DNA from: Arthrobacter sp. ISL-5 | GTDB taxonomy: Bacteria > Actinomycetota > Actinomycetes > Actinomycetales > Micrococcaceae | Length of the DNA stretch: 64,000 nucleotides | Assembly: GCF_018613835.1 (NCBI RefSeq) | Contig: NZ_JAGGPM010000032.1 | Coordinates: 81,699-145,698, forward strand | Direction: 5' to 3' | Shown here: positions 57,383 to 64,000 of the stretch, in pieces | How positions within the stretch are numbered: the first letter of the stretch is position 1 | Layout: every line of letters begins with the position of its first letter | The notes under the pieces: model-generated | Told to the model about the DNA's origin: nothing | Seen by the model: only the letters and a program-made list of their open reading frames with translations | Database searches by the model: none | Made by a program: the position numbers and the translations under genes

Positions 57383-57680
57383 TCTTGTCCTTCCTCCGCC
57401 CACAGGCACGCATCCATCTGCATGAGTTCCAGCTCCTGTCGCGTCCCTTCGAAAATCTTAGGTTCCTATTCCTGCCTAGCGGTCGGCACCCGGGCCGCTG
57501 CAACGAGCTGCCGCCGGCCGAGCTAATCGGAAATGCGTTGACACCGGACTATCGAAGGGGCCGAATGGGAACGTCTGACGGGACATAGCCTGCTAGTCGG
57601 GGGGCCGATAGTGCGCCCTGGGCGCCCTACGCTGGTTTGATGACCAAAGGTGCCGGGGGAAACCCAGAACGGTCTACTTG

Positions 57681-58172
57681 ATGGAGATGGTCGAATCCAT
57701 CTATCAACCCAGTGGTCATCTGAGGCAGGCACGTCTGAAGGCGCTCACAGAGTCCCAACTAGGTTGGCGCAGACGTGAGCTCACCCTCGTCTCACGGTTT
57801 CTGCACTCGCTCCACTCCAACGGGTCCACCCTCCGGACCGCGACTCAAGCCCACCTTGGGGCCTGGTTCGCTGCGGGGACCAAGGACCAGACACGAATAC
57901 GCCCGTTTCTCCAATGGTGCCAGGACAATGCCATCACCCAAATCGTGCACCTCCCGGCCCTGCCCATCTCATCGTTGCCAAAGACCGCGATGGCCGGCGC
58001 CCTGCGGCTCGAATCGTACTGCCGGGATCTGGAGACGGGACTAGAGCACGGCCACGGCCCCGAGGTAACGGCTGTAAAAGCTGTCTTGTTCTCCAACATC
58101 CGCCAGGTATTCCCGGAAGCTTCCCGGCGCGGACACCTCCCACCCAAATCCCAGGATTCCCACTCCTGTTGA
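57681..58172 (+). CDS. Recombinase-like N-terminal fragment, probably decayed
   Basis: About 163 residues from ATG at 57681. The stretch ending HLGAWFAAGTKDQTR and then IRPFLQWCQDNAITQIV resembles the SAM-like core-binding domain of a group of actinobacterial tyrosine recombinases, where a WLAxGPTTR...FLRWA pattern precedes the catalytic domain. The catalytic domain is missing, and the tail is Arg/His/Pro-rich. It is probably a remnant of an integrase. Confidence is limited because only the pattern, not a search, supports it. Confidence 0.45.
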   Translation: MEMVESIYQPSGHLRQARLKALTESQLGWRRRELTLVSRFLHSLHSNGSTLRTATQAHLGAWFAAGTKDQTRIRPFLQWCQDNAITQIVHLPALPISSLPKTAMAGALRLESYCRDLETGLEHGHGPEVTAVKAVLFSNIRQVFPEASRRGHLPPKSQDSHSC

Positions 58173-58180
58173 TCATGCAG

Positions 58181-58309
58181 CGGCCTGCCGCCAGGGACAA
58201 GGAAAAGGGAGGCCGCGTTGCTTGCCGGTCTCCCCTCTTTCCCTAGCGGAGGAAACCTCCACTGTATGTCCGGTTTGATCGGGCGGCTAGGTCCCAGGCA
58301 GTCCCACCG
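58181..58309 (+). ncRNA. Structured element, copy A
   Basis: The first copy of a repeat found again at 61230-61344. Bases 58242-58300 (59) are identical in both. The predicted + strand fold has an outer stem GGCCTGC/GCAGTCC (one mismatch), a long hairpin from GGAAAAGGGAGGCC, then a three-way junction closed by CCTAGC/GCTAGG holding GGAGG-AAA-CCTCC and CCGGT...ATCGG. G.U pairs favour the + strand. It follows the recombinase fragment and lies about 320 bases before csp. Class unknown. Confidence 0.55.
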
Positions 58310-58632
58310 CAGCTCAGGGAGCATCTCCATGAACCCAAAGGCAGGTTGCCTGCCTGTTGCCTCTGCACGGTAACGGTCGCTATTGACAGTGGCCGCGAAG
58401 AGCCTCAAGGAACCGCCCAGCCTAGCCTTAGAACAGGCCGACGGCGGAGGATCCAATGGTTCCCCCCATGCCATGTGGGCATCCAGTCCGCCGCCGGTCT
58501 TATTTGCCTCAACTGCCCCGGCTCTTGTGCCCACAGAAGGGGAACCGTAGCTTTGGGACCAGCGGGAGACAGCTTCCGCGCCGCCGGCTTGGCAAAGCCG
58601 CGGTGAGATGAAGAGTTTCAGGAGCAGCGGGC
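58310..58632 (+). promoter_or_regulatory. Long leader region of the cold-shock gene
   Basis: No coding sequence was found in these 323 bases. It holds GGCAGG-TTG-CCTGCC, a TTGACA at about 58384 without a matching -10, and a larger hairpin (CGGCGGA...TCCGCCG) around ATGCC/GGCAT. Long, folded 5' leaders are typical of cold-shock mRNAs. The ribosome-binding site is AGGAG 8-10 bases before the csp ATG. Confidence 0.4.
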
Positions 58633-58836
58633 ATGGCAACAGGCACAGTGAAATGGTTCAACTCCGAAAAGGGCTTCGGCTTCATAGCCCCTGATGACGG
58701 GTCCGCAGATGTCTTCGCCCATTACTCCGCGATCGCTTCCAGCGGTTACCGCTCCCTCGAAGAGAACCAGAAGGTTCAGTTCGAGGTGGTCCAGGGTCCG
58801 AAGGGCCCCCAGGCGGAGAACATCCACCCGCTGTAG
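58633..58836 (+). CDS. Cold-shock protein, CspA family
   Basis: 67 residues, the standard length. RNP1 is KGFGFIAP and RNP2 is VFAHYSAI, with MATGTVKWFN at the start. It binds single-stranded nucleic acid. It lies within accessory DNA, so it may be an extra paralogue. Confidence 0.97.
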   Translation: MATGTVKWFNSEKGFGFIAPDDGSADVFAHYSAIASSGYRSLEENQKVQFEVVQGPKGPQAENIHPL

Positions 58837-58868
58837 GGGTGTAATTTCCGTTAGCTTGGGACGTCCTG

Positions 58869-59621
58869 TCATGTCTTGATGGGGACGTAACCGATGACCA
58901 GCGTGCCCAGATGCGCGGCTGCGCTCATGTCGAGCATGGTGTCGGTGATGACCAGGTTGTCCCCGGCGATCAGCAGGGCGCTGCCTTTGCCTGCCGCCTC
59001 CAGCCACTGGGCATCGTCAGGATTCTTCAGGTTCAGCTGTTCCGAATAGATCGTTTCCCCGCCGACGGTCACGGTGAGGACCGCCCCGGTCACTGCCACG
59101 CAGCAGCCGTCCTCCACCTCCACCTCCGCGGCCTGTTGCAGGATGTCGGTGTACTCCGGGCTCATGGCCAGCTGAAAGCCGTGGGAAAGCAGGATCGACA
59201 CTAGCGCGGAGGTCAGTTCGCCGTCGCGTTCACGGAAGGAGACGACCGGGGTCAGTGTGTACGCCAGCGCCGCAACGACGGTCCCGGGGCTGCCGGGGAG
59301 GGGCTCCTGGGTCAGGACCATCCGGGCGGCACGGGGCGTCAGATCAGCCGGCTTCCAGGGTGCCCTACCGACGGTGAGGCCGGGTTCGCTGCACTGCCGG
59401 TGGAAGACATAGTCGGTGAACGTGACGTATTCGGTTCCGTCCGGCGCGGTGCTTTCGATGATATCCACACTCAAGGACAGTGGTTCGTCGGGCTGCAGCC
59501 GCCGGTAGCAGGCAGCGCAGGTCGTCGCGATGGCTGCCGCGGTGATCACGTAGTGCGTTGTGTCCCGGCCCTTGAAGGATGCCAGATCCTCGTCCCAGGC
59601 GACATTGCGTGTGACAGGCAT
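58869..59621 (-). CDS. Hypothetical protein with a CxxC...HxxC motif
   Basis: 250 residues. CAACYRRLQ near residue 35 and FHRQC near 78 could form one zinc site. The rest is a beta-rich, acidic protein with no membrane segment. Unknown to me. It is convergent with the cold-shock gene. Confidence 0.75.
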   Translation of the reverse strand: MPVTRNVAWDEDLASFKGRDTTHYVITAAAIATTCAACYRRLQPDEPLSLSVDIIESTAPDGTEYVTFTDYVFHRQCSEPGLTVGRAPWKPADLTPRAARMVLTQEPLPGSPGTVVAALAYTLTPVVSFRERDGELTSALVSILLSHGFQLAMSPEYTDILQQAAEVEVEDGCCVAVTGAVLTVTVGGETIYSEQLNLKNPDDAQWLEAAGKGSALLIAGDNLVITDTMLDMSAAAHLGTLVIGYVPIKT

Positions 59622-59733
59622 CCAGCGATTCTACCCGTCGGTAACTGCGACAGCAGCTGAAAGGGCTGAAACTGCCAGGGGTACGCTTCCCCTGCCCAAA
59701 CGCGTCAGCTAGTCCCAACCTCAGTGGATGTCG

Positions 59734-60061
59734 TTAGGCGCGCTTATCCTGGCGGTGTGCGGTCAGGGGGCCTACGGGGCAGAGCCGATTCACTACCTCG
59801 GTGAGTTGCCGGGTGTGGAAGGGCTTTGTCAGGTACGCCGCTGCTCCGGAGGCCATGCCGGCCATTTCGTCGTCAACCTCTGCCCGGGCGGTGATAAACA
59901 GCATCGGCGCCTCGGACCTTGCCCGGATATGCCGGGCGACGTCCAGCCCGTCCATGTCCGGTAAATTCAACATCGAACCCCATCCGCGTCAGGATCAGCG
60001 TGAGCAAATCCCGAATATCCTGGTCATCCTCGATGACCAGGCAAAGCCCGCGTGAACCCAA
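59734..60061 (-). pseudogene. Response-regulator receiver domain with internal deletion and frameshift
   Basis: The first part, from 60061, reads LVIEDDQDIRDLL then GFDVEF. The second part, in a different frame from 59973, resumes LNLPDMDGLDVA, then FITAR with the conserved Thr and LTKPF with the conserved Lys. Between them about 24 residues, including the phosphate-accepting Asp that should sit just before LNLPDMDG, are missing. No output domain follows. Confidence 0.8.
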
Positions 60062-60214
60062 CGTGCCCCCCGGCCTGTAGTAGGTGCTGCATAGTCTAGG
60101 GCGGTACCCTCAAGCCCCTTGATCGCCGCCCTGTCCTTCTTGGATCGTCAGGTACCCTGAGCACACGCCGGGACCGACCACGTCCCTGCGGGCTCACTGA
60201 GAAAGGCATCATCA

Positions 60215-60484
60215 ATGAAGATGAAAATCAAGGACCACTGGGACCGACTCAGCCCCGCAACGCAGCGGTGGCTCACCAACAACCCCGGATGCCTGATTCT
60301 GCCACGCACCATGACGGAAGAGATCTGCCGGGAAACCGGCGTCAGGGTTGACTGTGACGAGCACGGCCAGGCAATGCTCTCCCAGGAGGACCTGGATTTC
60401 ATCCAGGCCAAGGCGGAAGAAACCCAAACAGCCCCGCCGGAGCACCGGTTCTTCGACGCAACCCAGCCTGGAGAAAACACGTAG
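60215..60484 (+). CDS. Small conserved hypothetical protein
   Basis: 89 residues (MKMKIKDHWDRLSPATQRW). Mixed charge, no membrane helix, a possible short helix-turn region (LSQEDLDFIQAKAEET). Upstream GAGAAAGG supports the ATG. I do not recognise a function. Confidence 0.65.
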   Translation: MKMKIKDHWDRLSPATQRWLTNNPGCLILPRTMTEEICRETGVRVDCDEHGQAMLSQEDLDFIQAKAEETQTAPPEHRFFDATQPGENT

Positions 60485-60654
60485 AGCCGACACCGCCCCC
60501 TTCCCGGTTTGCGCCGCGAGGTGAAGCTGGCGGATGCCAACCAGCCGAACAGTGAAGGCAGTGAAGGCGGGTGACGGTTGTTGCGGCGCGGGAGTCGGCC
60601 GGCGGCCCCCGGCGTAGTCTGGTGCTGGCAGCCATCGGTTCGGAGGAGATGACC

Positions 60655-61053
60655 ATGATCGGATTGAACAAGACTTCCCATGATGTTCAGCACGGCGCGG
60701 CGGGCCGGACCAGACACGCAGCCCAGGTCCCTCCGCCCCAGGTGGACGCCGCTGTGGGCTGGGCGCTGTCCCGGCTTGAGGACGCCAATATGCCCGAGGT
60801 GGTCCACGCAGTTGTCCTCACTCTGACAGGGAATCAGAAGGCCGCGAAACAGGCACGGAAGGCTGCCGAACAGGCGATCCACCGCGCGGAGCGGAAACTC
60901 AGGCCCACCCGCCCCGGCCACGGCAAGGCATGGCTGGCCGCAGGCCTTCTCGTTGCGGCCGTGGCCGCAATAGTACTTGCCTGGCGGGGTCTAACCGGAA
61001 GCGGAGAGCCCGAAGCAGCCCAGGCCGGGGACCTTCCCACGGACGCCATCTGA
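60655..61053 (+). CDS. Membrane-anchored protein of unknown function
   Basis: 132 residues from ATG at 60655, where GGAGGAG gives 6-base spacing; an ATG at 60649 would be too close. A soluble helical N-terminus with basic repeats (KAAKQARKAAEQA) precedes one membrane helix near the C-terminus (WLAAGLLVAAVAAIVLAW). Unknown function. Confidence 0.65.
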   Translation: MIGLNKTSHDVQHGAAGRTRHAAQVPPPQVDAAVGWALSRLEDANMPEVVHAVVLTLTGNQKAAKQARKAAEQAIHRAERKLRPTRPGHGKAWLAAGLLVAAVAAIVLAWRGLTGSGEPEAAQAGDLPTDAI

Positions 61054-61125
61054 CAACAACCCCGGTGAATACCAGGAACGGACTCCACTCTCCACTTTTG
61101 ACCTCATCCGGCCCTCCCGCACGTT

Positions 61126-61145
61126 GATTCCAATCTGGTGGAATC
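61126..61145. other. Palindrome in a gene-free gap
   Basis: GATTCCA and TGGAATC flank ATCTGG. It is within the 486-base gap 61054-61539, which otherwise contains a G+C hairpin around 61171-61199, the structured element and no open frame I trust. Confidence 0.4.
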
Positions 61146-61229
61146 ACCGGTGAAGGTGGGTACCGATCACGCCGGGCGGATTCCAGCCCGCCCGCCGGCA
61201 CAGATCGGACTGTCACAGGCAGGCCTGCG

Positions 61230-61344
61230 CGGCCTGCGGCCAGGGGCAAGGAAAAGGGAGGCCTCTCCCCTTTTTTCCTAGCGGAGGAAACCTCCACTGT
61301 ATGTCCGGTTTGATCGGGCGGCTAGGTCCCAGGCAGGCCCACCG
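61230..61344 (+). ncRNA. Structured element, copy B
   Basis: The second copy; 61277-61335 is identical to 58242-58300. Its outer stem GGCCTGC (61231-61237) / GCAGGCC (61333-61339) is perfect. The first hairpin is 13 bases shorter in its loop than in copy A and ends in a TTTTTT run, then the same three-way junction. It precedes the membrane protein and multicopper oxidase genes by about 195 bases. Confidence 0.55.
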
Positions 61345-61539
61345 GGACCCACCCACGGACGGGGTCCACAGACAACGGCACGGTCTTTGTTCCGGGTTTT
61401 CATAGGGTCCACTGGTGACACTGGGGGTGGCCGGCGATGGCCGGCCATACACCGGCCCGCCCTCCTCGGCCCGCCACGCACTCGGAATGCCGGTCGCCGT
61501 CATTTTCCACCCGGCACAGCTCAGCCATAAGGAGTGACC

Positions 61540-61998
61540 ATGCGCAAAACTTTGCTCATCATCAGCACGCTCTTGTTCCTCGACACGATCGTCCAGCTCT
61601 ACCTCGCAGCGTTCGGCACCTTTAGCGGGGAGCTCATCGGAGAGGAGGCGTTCACGCCGCATATGATCAACGGACAGCTCGTCATGCGGTCCCTCGCTCT
61701 TCTCGCGATTCTCTTCGCTGCCCTCGCGAGGTCCGGGAAGTCGACGGTTTGGCTCACCGTTGGCATCTTCCTCCTGACCTGGGTGCAGCTGCTCGTCTTC
61801 ATCGTCGGGAGCATCCTGACCGGCTCAAGTCAGGAAAACCCCAACCTGCCCGGCGCCTGGACCGTCTCCCTCCACGCGGTCAGCGGGCTGCTGATCATCT
61901 TCGCCACGTACTGGCTGATGCTCCGCGCGCGGCGCCTGGACCGAACCGGGATTGTCTTAAAATCAACGAAGGAGGAGTCCCTCCCCGCATCCTCCTGA
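61540..61998 (+). CDS. Four-helix membrane protein, DUF6220-like
   Basis: 152 residues, four predicted membrane helices. AAGGAG is 5 bases before the ATG. DUF6220 is from memory. The multicopper oxidase starts 18 bases downstream, so they are probably co-transcribed. Confidence 0.75.
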   Translation: MRKTLLIISTLLFLDTIVQLYLAAFGTFSGELIGEEAFTPHMINGQLVMRSLALLAILFAALARSGKSTVWLTVGIFLLTWVQLLVFIVGSILTGSSQENPNLPGAWTVSLHAVSGLLIIFATYWLMLRARRLDRTGIVLKSTKEESLPASS

Positions 61999-62016
61999 TC
62001 GCAAGAAACACTGGCG

Positions 62017-63942
62017 ATGCCTGCGTCAGCCGTTCTCGGCGTCGACCTGATCCTTGCCGCCTTGTGTGCGGCGGTGTGGATTGGCGGGCTCGTTGCGTGC
62101 GTCATGCAGGCACAGACCACGGCTCCCACGTGGCTGCCGGCGTGGGTTCCCACCGCGTGTGCCGGGCTGGGCCTGCTCCTTGCTGCCAGCCGCCTGGCGG
62201 TCCTCCTCACGGGCAAGCCGGATCTCGTCGGCGACCGGATTCTCGGCTGTCTCGTCTTCACCATCCCTGGCGCGGCGGTGGGCGCCTTGTCTCAGGTACT
62301 CGCTAGGCGCGCCGGCGCCCCCGTCCTTCCCGGGCTGACCGCAGCAGCAGCGTTCACGACGGCGGGGCTCCTCGCCGTCGTCACGTTTGGGACCCCGGCG
62401 GGCTGGCTTCCGCTCGCCGTCTTGGCTGTGCTGGCCGTCCTCGGAACTGTCGCCGGGACCCTCGGGATCAGGCATGGCTGGCGGAACCGGGGCGCGATCG
62501 CGGCCGGTTCCCTGGGAGCGGCTGTGCTTGTGGGAGCACTCGCGGTCTCGTGGATGGACAGCCGCGCCGCGCCGCCGTCGTCGTTCCATGCGGCAGGCCA
62601 CCACGCTGGGACAAGCAACAGCCCAGGGATCACCCGTGGCGTCGATACCCTGCGAGGCCCTGCAGAGGTCGGGCCGGTCCGCTCCTATGCCCTCCACGCT
62701 CGCAGCGAACGCGTCACGCTCGACGACGGCACCAGCGTCGACGCGCTGACGTTCGGCTCCCTGCCCGGCCCCGAGCTGCGGGCCACCCAGGGCGAGACCA
62801 TCCGGGTGACCCTCGTGAACGACAACATTCCAGACGGTGTCACACTCCACTGGCACGGCTACGACGTGCCCAATGCCATGGACGGCGTCCCGGGCGTCAC
62901 CCAGGACGCGCTCATGCCGGGCCAAAGTTTCACCTATGAATTCCCGGCGGCGCAGTCCGGAACATATTGGTATCACACCCACCAAAACGCCTCCGTGGAC
63001 GAGCCCAAGGGCCTCTACGGGGCGCTCATCGTGGACCCTGCCGCGGGACCGCCGTACGGTGTCCTGGACCTCACCGTCCCCGTGCACACCCTCGGGGGCG
63101 CGACACTCTTCGGGAGCCACGCAGCGGTCTGGACACAGCAGGCGCCGCCCGGAACGCACGTGAGGCTCCGCATCATCAACACCGACCAACTCACCCAACG
63201 CTTCAGCATCGCCGGTGTGCCCTTCAGGCTTACGGCCGTCGACGGCCGCGACTTGGCGCCGGGCGAGGACCCGGCGGACGGGGAACTGACCGGGACCGTC
63301 CTGCCGCTCGCCGCCGGAGGCCGCTATGACCTCGAGCTCATCATGCCCGACCTTCCGGTACACCTCGCCCTCGACGGCGCCCGCGTGGGGGGGCTCTCAC
63401 TCATGCCGGGGGCAATGCCATCGGCAGCCCCGTCTCCGCGCTTTATCGCCGGCCCCGAGCTGGATCTGGCCACCTACGGGGCGGCCCCTGCCGCCATGCC
63501 CTCCCCGAGTACCGAGCAATCCGCCACATTTGTGCTTGACCACCTCGTCCGCTTTGTCGATGGAGTGCCTCGCTTCGCGTTCACTGTTAACGGGGCGGTG
63601 TACCCCAACATCCCGGCACTTGTGGTTCATGAGGGGGAGAGGATCGTGATCACAATAGTCAATCGGAGCGAGGAAACACACCCTATGCATCCTCACGGTC
63701 ATCACGTACGCATCCTCTCGATCGACGGCCAGCCGGTCAAGGCGGATCTTCACATGGATAGCATTGAAGTCAGGCCCGGGCAGGTATGGACGATGTTGCT
63801 GACAGCAGACAATCCCGGCATCTGGATGGACCATTGCCACAATCTCGCCCACGCCAGGGACGGCATGATGTTCCACCTCGCGTACGACGGCATCTCGACG
63901 CCTTACACCCACGACGGTGCATCCCAGAACCACACTGAATAG
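62017..63942 (+). CDS. Multicopper oxidase with a six-helix membrane domain
   Basis: 641 residues. Six hydrophobic segments (about 1-172) precede the cupredoxin domains. All four copper motifs are present: HWHGYD, YWYHTHQN, HPMHPHGHH and the HCH...H...M pattern in MDHCHNLAHARDGM. It should oxidise a metal or phenolic substrate outside the membrane, reducing oxygen to water. Most multicopper oxidases have a cleaved signal and no such membrane module. The last 58 bases of the window hold nothing recognisable. Confidence 0.92.
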   Translation: MPASAVLGVDLILAALCAAVWIGGLVACVMQAQTTAPTWLPAWVPTACAGLGLLLAASRLAVLLTGKPDLVGDRILGCLVFTIPGAAVGALSQVLARRAGAPVLPGLTAAAAFTTAGLLAVVTFGTPAGWLPLAVLAVLAVLGTVAGTLGIRHGWRNRGAIAAGSLGAAVLVGALAVSWMDSRAAPPSSFHAAGHHAGTSNSPGITRGVDTLRGPAEVGPVRSYALHARSERVTLDDGTSVDALTFGSLPGPELRATQGETIRVTLVNDNIPDGVTLHWHGYDVPNAMDGVPGVTQDALMPGQSFTYEFPAAQSGTYWYHTHQNASVDEPKGLYGALIVDPAAGPPYGVLDLTVPVHTLGGATLFGSHAAVWTQQAPPGTHVRLRIINTDQLTQRFSIAGVPFRLTAVDGRDLAPGEDPADGELTGTVLPLAAGGRYDLELIMPDLPVHLALDGARVGGLSLMPGAMPSAAPSPRFIAGPELDLATYGAAPAAMPSPSTEQSATFVLDHLVRFVDGVPRFAFTVNGAVYPNIPALVVHEGERIVITIVNRSEETHPMHPHGHHVRILSIDGQPVKADLHMDSIEVRPGQVWTMLLTADNPGIWMDHCHNLAHARDGMMFHLAYDGISTPYTHDGASQNHTE

Positions 63943-64000
63943 TGGCAGCGGGTCCGAAAGGACAGCACCCCGCCGACACCGGAATTTTTCAAGCTGAACG

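Noticed and set aside
58346..58606. Plus-strand frame of 86 codons before csp
   Set aside because: No ribosome-binding site or family likeness; it lies in the folded csp leader.

Overview
The window is high-G+C actinobacterial chromosome. Gene content and order point to Micrococcaceae, most likely Arthrobacter or Pseudarthrobacter. This rests on the blocks alaS-ruvX-mltG-aroECKB-efp-nusB, pyrRBC-carAB-pyrF-mihF-gmk-rpoZ-coaBC-metK-priA and leuS-degV-comEA-comEC, many GTG/TTG starts, the actinobacterial integration host factor, a cysteine-free S4 protein and a PriA without ATPase motifs. The genus is an inference. No rRNA, tRNA, CRISPR array or intact insertion sequence was seen.

Layout. (1) 1-7653 is an accessory catabolic cluster: two 3-ketosteroid-dehydrogenase-like flavoproteins (one cut by the window edge), a short-chain dehydrogenase, two paralogous IclR regulators and a three-component class I P450 system (P450, ferredoxin reductase, [2Fe-2S] ferredoxin). 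The P450 carries one in-frame amber codon. Three copies of a 19-bp imperfect palindrome lie upstream of the transcription units and look like the IclR operator. (2) 7758-22162 is core: a Vms1-like release factor, rarA, rpsD, then the alaS/shikimate block to nusB. (3) 22241-38813 holds a PrsW-type protease and the pyrimidine operon, which has a convincing PyrR-binding hairpin, running on through mihF, gmk, rpoZ, coaBC, metK and priA. (4) 38820-42330 is a minus-strand group: glycosyltransferase, alpha/beta hydrolase, aldo/keto reductase and a lipoprotein. (5) 42390-47820 is a glycerol locus: a SorC-type regulator divergent from glpD-glpF-glpK. (6) 47882-56133 has a secreted protein, leuS behind a leucine-codon leader peptide and hairpins (candidate attenuator), a DegV protein, comEA, and a comEC that loses its C-terminal domain.

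(7) From about 55970 to the end the conserved order stops and accessory DNA begins: small hypothetical and membrane genes, a recombinase-like fragment, a cold-shock gene, a response-regulator pseudogene with an internal deletion, and a membrane-anchored multicopper oxidase. Two copies of a 115-130 bp structured element, with a 59-base identical core, sit in the two largest gene-free gaps.

How the parts work together: the shikimate block supplies most steps to chorismate (a dehydroquinase is not in this window). The pyr block supplies all de novo UMP steps except dihydroorotate dehydrogenase and orotate phosphoribosyltransferase. The glp block takes up, phosphorylates and oxidises glycerol. 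The most novel-looking items are the repeated structured RNA-like element, the leuS attenuator, the IclR operator set with the broken P450, and the interrupted comEC.
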